From assembly GCA_023128965.1 (NCBI GenBank), contig JAGMCY010000123.1, forward strand, positions 1-7,029: a stretch of 7,029 nucleotides of DNA, read 5' to 3'. Within the stretch, counting starts at the first letter, position 1, and every line of letters starts with the position of its first letter. The position numbers and the translations under genes were made by a program. Of the stretch, positions 5,464-7,029 are shown piece by piece. The notes under the pieces were generated by a model, which was not told the origin of the DNA, searched no databases, and saw only the letters and a program-made list of their open reading frames with translations. This DNA is from Candidatus Aenigmatarchaeota archaeon (GTDB lineage: Archaea; Aenigmatarchaeota; Aenigmatarchaeia; QMZP01; QMZT01).

Positions 5464-6099
5464 TCAAATTTCAAGCTCCCTTCCCTCAAGGATCTCGACC
5501 TTTGTTTCTCCCTTGGATTCGACCTTCTGCTTGAAATCGTTCGCGTCTGCTTCCAGCCCGCCAAGGAAGTTGTAGTGCATCGGGATCGCGATCTTCGGTT
5601 TCATCGCCAGGACAGCTTGTACGGCGTTATCTATACCCATCGTGTAAGTCCCGCCTATCGGAACGAGAACAGCTGTCAAACCCTGGAGGGAATTCATTTC
5701 AGGGATGAAATCTGTATCTCCTGCGTGATAGACTTGTTTACCTTCGGACTCTATTATAAACCCAACCCCATCGCCCTTCGGGTGGAAGTGTTTCGAGAGG
5801 TTGTAGGCCGGGACCGCGCGAATACGAATACCTTCGACTTCGAGGGAATCCCCGGGTTCAACTGTTCTTATGTTTTCCACTGAGAGCTTCCCTGCTGCCC
5901 TTTTCGTGGCAATTACGTGCGTTGTTTCCGTCTTAATCTCGTTCACCTTTCCAGGGTCGCAGTGATCGTAGTGCTCGTGCGTTATTAGGATTATGTTTGC
6001 AAGCGGGGCTCCTTCCGGGAGAACGTATGGATCTATATATATCGTTTTTCCCGAGGTCTCGATCTTGAAACTCGCATGCCCAAACCACGTGATTTTCAT
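5464..6099 (-). CDS. UPF0173-type metallo-beta-lactamase-fold metal-dependent hydrolase
   Basis: This 211-residue protein is full length for the UPF0173 / UlaG-like branch of the MBL fold. It starts MKITWFGHASF, typical of that branch. The metal-binding signature HEHYDH is at 41-46. Further likely ligands are a His in the KHFHPKG region (104 or 106), Asp128 in HAGDTD and His175 in PMHYN. All expected ligand positions appear intact, so it should be an active binuclear hydrolase in the cytoplasm. The substrate of this group is mostly unknown; the relationship to UlaG (ascorbate-6-phosphate lactonase) does not imply that reaction here. It has the only strong Shine-Dalgarno site in the window (6106-6112) and is divergent from coaD. 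The membrane-anchored OB-fold gene follows 53 bases downstream. Confidence 0.93.
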   Translation of the reverse strand: MKITWFGHASFKIETSGKTIYIDPYVLPEGAPLANIILITHEHYDHCDPGKVNEIKTETTHVIATKRAAGKLSVENIRTVEPGDSLEVEGIRIRAVPAYNLSKHFHPKGDGVGFIIESEGKQVYHAGDTDFIPEMNSLQGLTAVLVPIGGTYTMGIDNAVQAVLAMKPKIAIPMHYNFLGGLEADANDFKQKVESKGETKVEILEGRELEI

Positions 6100-6105
6100 G
6101 AGAGA

Positions 6106-6112
6106 ACCTCCT
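6106..6112 (-). promoter_or_regulatory. Strong Shine-Dalgarno site of the MBL-fold hydrolase
   Basis: The minus strand reads AGGAGGT, six bases before the ATG at 6099, fixing the start. It requires a leader of at least about 15 bases, so transcription probably starts from the box at 6143-6153 rather than from TATATAAT at 6127-6135. Confidence 0.85.
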
Positions 6113-6142
6113 TTTAAAGAAATTCGATTATATATTGATTCA

Positions 6143-6153
6143 TTTATTTAAAT
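6143..6153 (+). promoter_or_regulatory. TATA-like box of coaD, perhaps used in both directions
   Basis: TTTATTTAAAT is centred about 27 bases before the ATG at 6175, predicting a leaderless coaD transcript. Its core ATTTAAAT is a palindrome. Read on the other strand it would place the hydrolase transcript start near 6122, just outside the Shine-Dalgarno site, so one box might serve both genes. Confidence 0.5.
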
Positions 6154-6174
6154 TAAGAATTGTTAAAGATTTTT

Positions 6175-6669
6175 ATGTGTGCGCAATACAACTACAAGAA
6201 AGCCTGTTTCGGGGGGACGTTTGATGTTCCTCTGCATAAGGGGCACGAGGCCCTGGTCAAGAAAGCATTCGCTGTCTCTGAATTCTGCTACATGGGGGTA
6301 ACGAGCGATGATTACGTTTTTAGAAAGAGGAAGGAGGGGGTAAGGGATTTCAAGTACAGGAAAAAGAACCTGGTAAAATACCTGGATTCAAAGAAAATCT
6401 CAAGAAATCGTTACGAAATAACGAAATTGGATAAGTTTTTCGGTAATGAGGTTCTCGACAAAAAGATCGGGATAGAGGCAATAGTGGTCAGCGAGAGAAC
6501 GCTTCCGGGCGCGAAAGGTATAAACATTCTGAGGGAAGATTTCGGGCTTGAACCCCTGAAAATAGTCAAAGTAGATACAGTTCTTGCAAAGGACAAACAA
6601 CCAATCTCATCGAGCAGAATAAGGGCGAAAGAAATAGACAAGGAAGGCAAGATTACAAAATCATCCTAA
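6175..6669 (+). CDS. coaD: Archaeal-type phosphopantetheine adenylyltransferase
   Basis: This 164-residue nucleotidyltransferase of the HIGH superfamily transfers AMP from ATP to 4'-phosphopantetheine to give dephospho-CoA, the penultimate step of CoA synthesis, in the cytoplasm. Visible motifs are GGTFDVPLHKGH (13-24; the nucleotide-binding HxGH is HKGH at 21-24), a TSDDY segment (43-47), VSERTLPGAKGIN (105-117) and the C-terminal ISSSRIR (144-150). The pattern matches the archaeal/eukaryotic-like family rather than bacterial CoaD. The ATG at 6175 is preferred to an in-frame TTG at 6160 because the TATA-like box predicts a transcript start close to the ATG and the extra five residues have no expected counterpart. 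The last nine bases overlap the end of nadM on the other strand. Confidence 0.92.
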   Translation: MCAQYNYKKACFGGTFDVPLHKGHEALVKKAFAVSEFCYMGVTSDDYVFRKRKEGVRDFKYRKKNLVKYLDSKKISRNRYEITKLDKFFGNEVLDKKIGIEAIVVSERTLPGAKGINILREDFGLEPLKIVKVDTVLAKDKQPISSSRIRAKEIDKEGKITKSS

Positions 6670-7029
6670 TTTCCTGATCCTTTCTTCTCCCTTAATTTTC
6701 TTGACGTATTCGTAAACCTCTTCAGGGACGAGGTTCTTCCATTCTTCCCCTTCGAGGATTCTCTCCCTTATCTCCCTTCCGCAGTTCTTGTACCTCTCGT
6801 AGAACTTGTGTTTCTTAACGGGGATTCCGATCCTTTTCAGACACTGGATCGTCCAGGGGTTCCGGGAATAAGCGACGTCGAATTCTCCGAGTTTTTTGAT
6901 CTCCTCGTTCCACTCACCGTCATCGTTCACGTCATGGACTTTACGTATTTCGTAATCCATCCCCCCGCTGTCGAGAGTCTTTCTCAACATTTCCTTCCTT
7001 TCCTCAAAGGAAAAGGGGTTTTTCTCGTT
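6661..7029 (-). CDS. nadM: Archaeal-type nicotinamide-nucleotide adenylyltransferase, partial (N-terminus beyond window)
   Basis: The 122 visible residues form the C-terminal two-thirds of an enzyme normally about 170 residues long; the frame is open to the right edge. NadM makes NAD from NMN and ATP in the cytoplasm. Visible parts are NPFSFEERKEML near the edge (the family's NPF-xxxER helix), VHDVNDDGEWNEEI (family DxxxxxxW), FDVAYSRNPWTIQCL (the Asp-Val-x-Tyr-Ser-x-Asn strand and loop), GREIRERILEGEEW (the family's GTxxR motif plus the following helix) and a C-terminal LVPEEV helix with the GEER segment. The second position of the GTxxR motif is Arg rather than Thr, a notable change. The N-terminal GxFQPxHxGH motif lies outside the window. 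The gene converges on coaD and overlaps its last nine bases. Confidence 0.88.
   Translation of the reverse strand, partial: NEKNPFSFEERKEMLRKTLDSGGMDYEIRKVHDVNDDGEWNEEIKKLGEFDVAYSRNPWTIQCLKRIGIPVKKHKFYERYKNCGREIRERILEGEEWKNLVPEEVYEYVKKIKGEERIRKLG

Noticed and set aside
5443..5883. Plus-strand open frame opposite the MBL-fold gene
   Set aside because: The minus-strand hydrolase has all metal-ligand motifs and a Shine-Dalgarno site; the plus-strand frame has neither.

Overview
The window reads as chromosomal DNA from an archaeon. The CoA adenylyltransferase (coaD) and NMN adenylyltransferase (nadM) are of the archaeal type. Most genes have an AT-rich TATA-like box about 24-29 bases before the start codon and little or no leader, and only one gene has a strong Shine-Dalgarno site. 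The lineage cannot be fixed from the sequence alone. A small-genome or metagenome-derived archaeon is plausible, but that is inference. There is no rRNA, tRNA, CRISPR array, transposase or phage gene.

Left part (1-3328): two long minus-strand paralogues (25-1305 and 2034-3293) each encode an eight-repeat PQQ-like beta-propeller without a signal peptide. Both share a short N-terminal motif (FEF-[DE]-RDFD) and a C-terminal tail of four hexapeptides based on SEYxxK. Between them, on the plus strand, lies a YhhQ-family queuosine/archaeosine-precursor transporter (1380-2024), divergent from the first propeller gene and convergent with the second. The paralogue pair is the least explained and most interesting part of the window.

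Middle part (3329-5410): an MscS-type mechanosensitive channel (minus) is divergent from an unrecognised 215-residue protein with a hydrophobic hairpin and a charged helical tail (plus). A short membrane-anchored OB-fold protein (minus) follows.

Right part (5411-7029): a UPF0173-type metallo-beta-lactamase-fold hydrolase (minus) lies just upstream of the OB-fold gene, possibly as one transcript. It is divergent from coaD (plus). coaD overlaps by 9 bases, tail to tail, with nadM (minus), whose N-terminus runs off the right edge. coaD and nadM are related nucleotidyltransferases that complete or nearly complete CoA and NAD synthesis.

No single pathway joins all the genes. The best-supported links are the propeller pair itself and the coaD/nadM cofactor neighbourhood.
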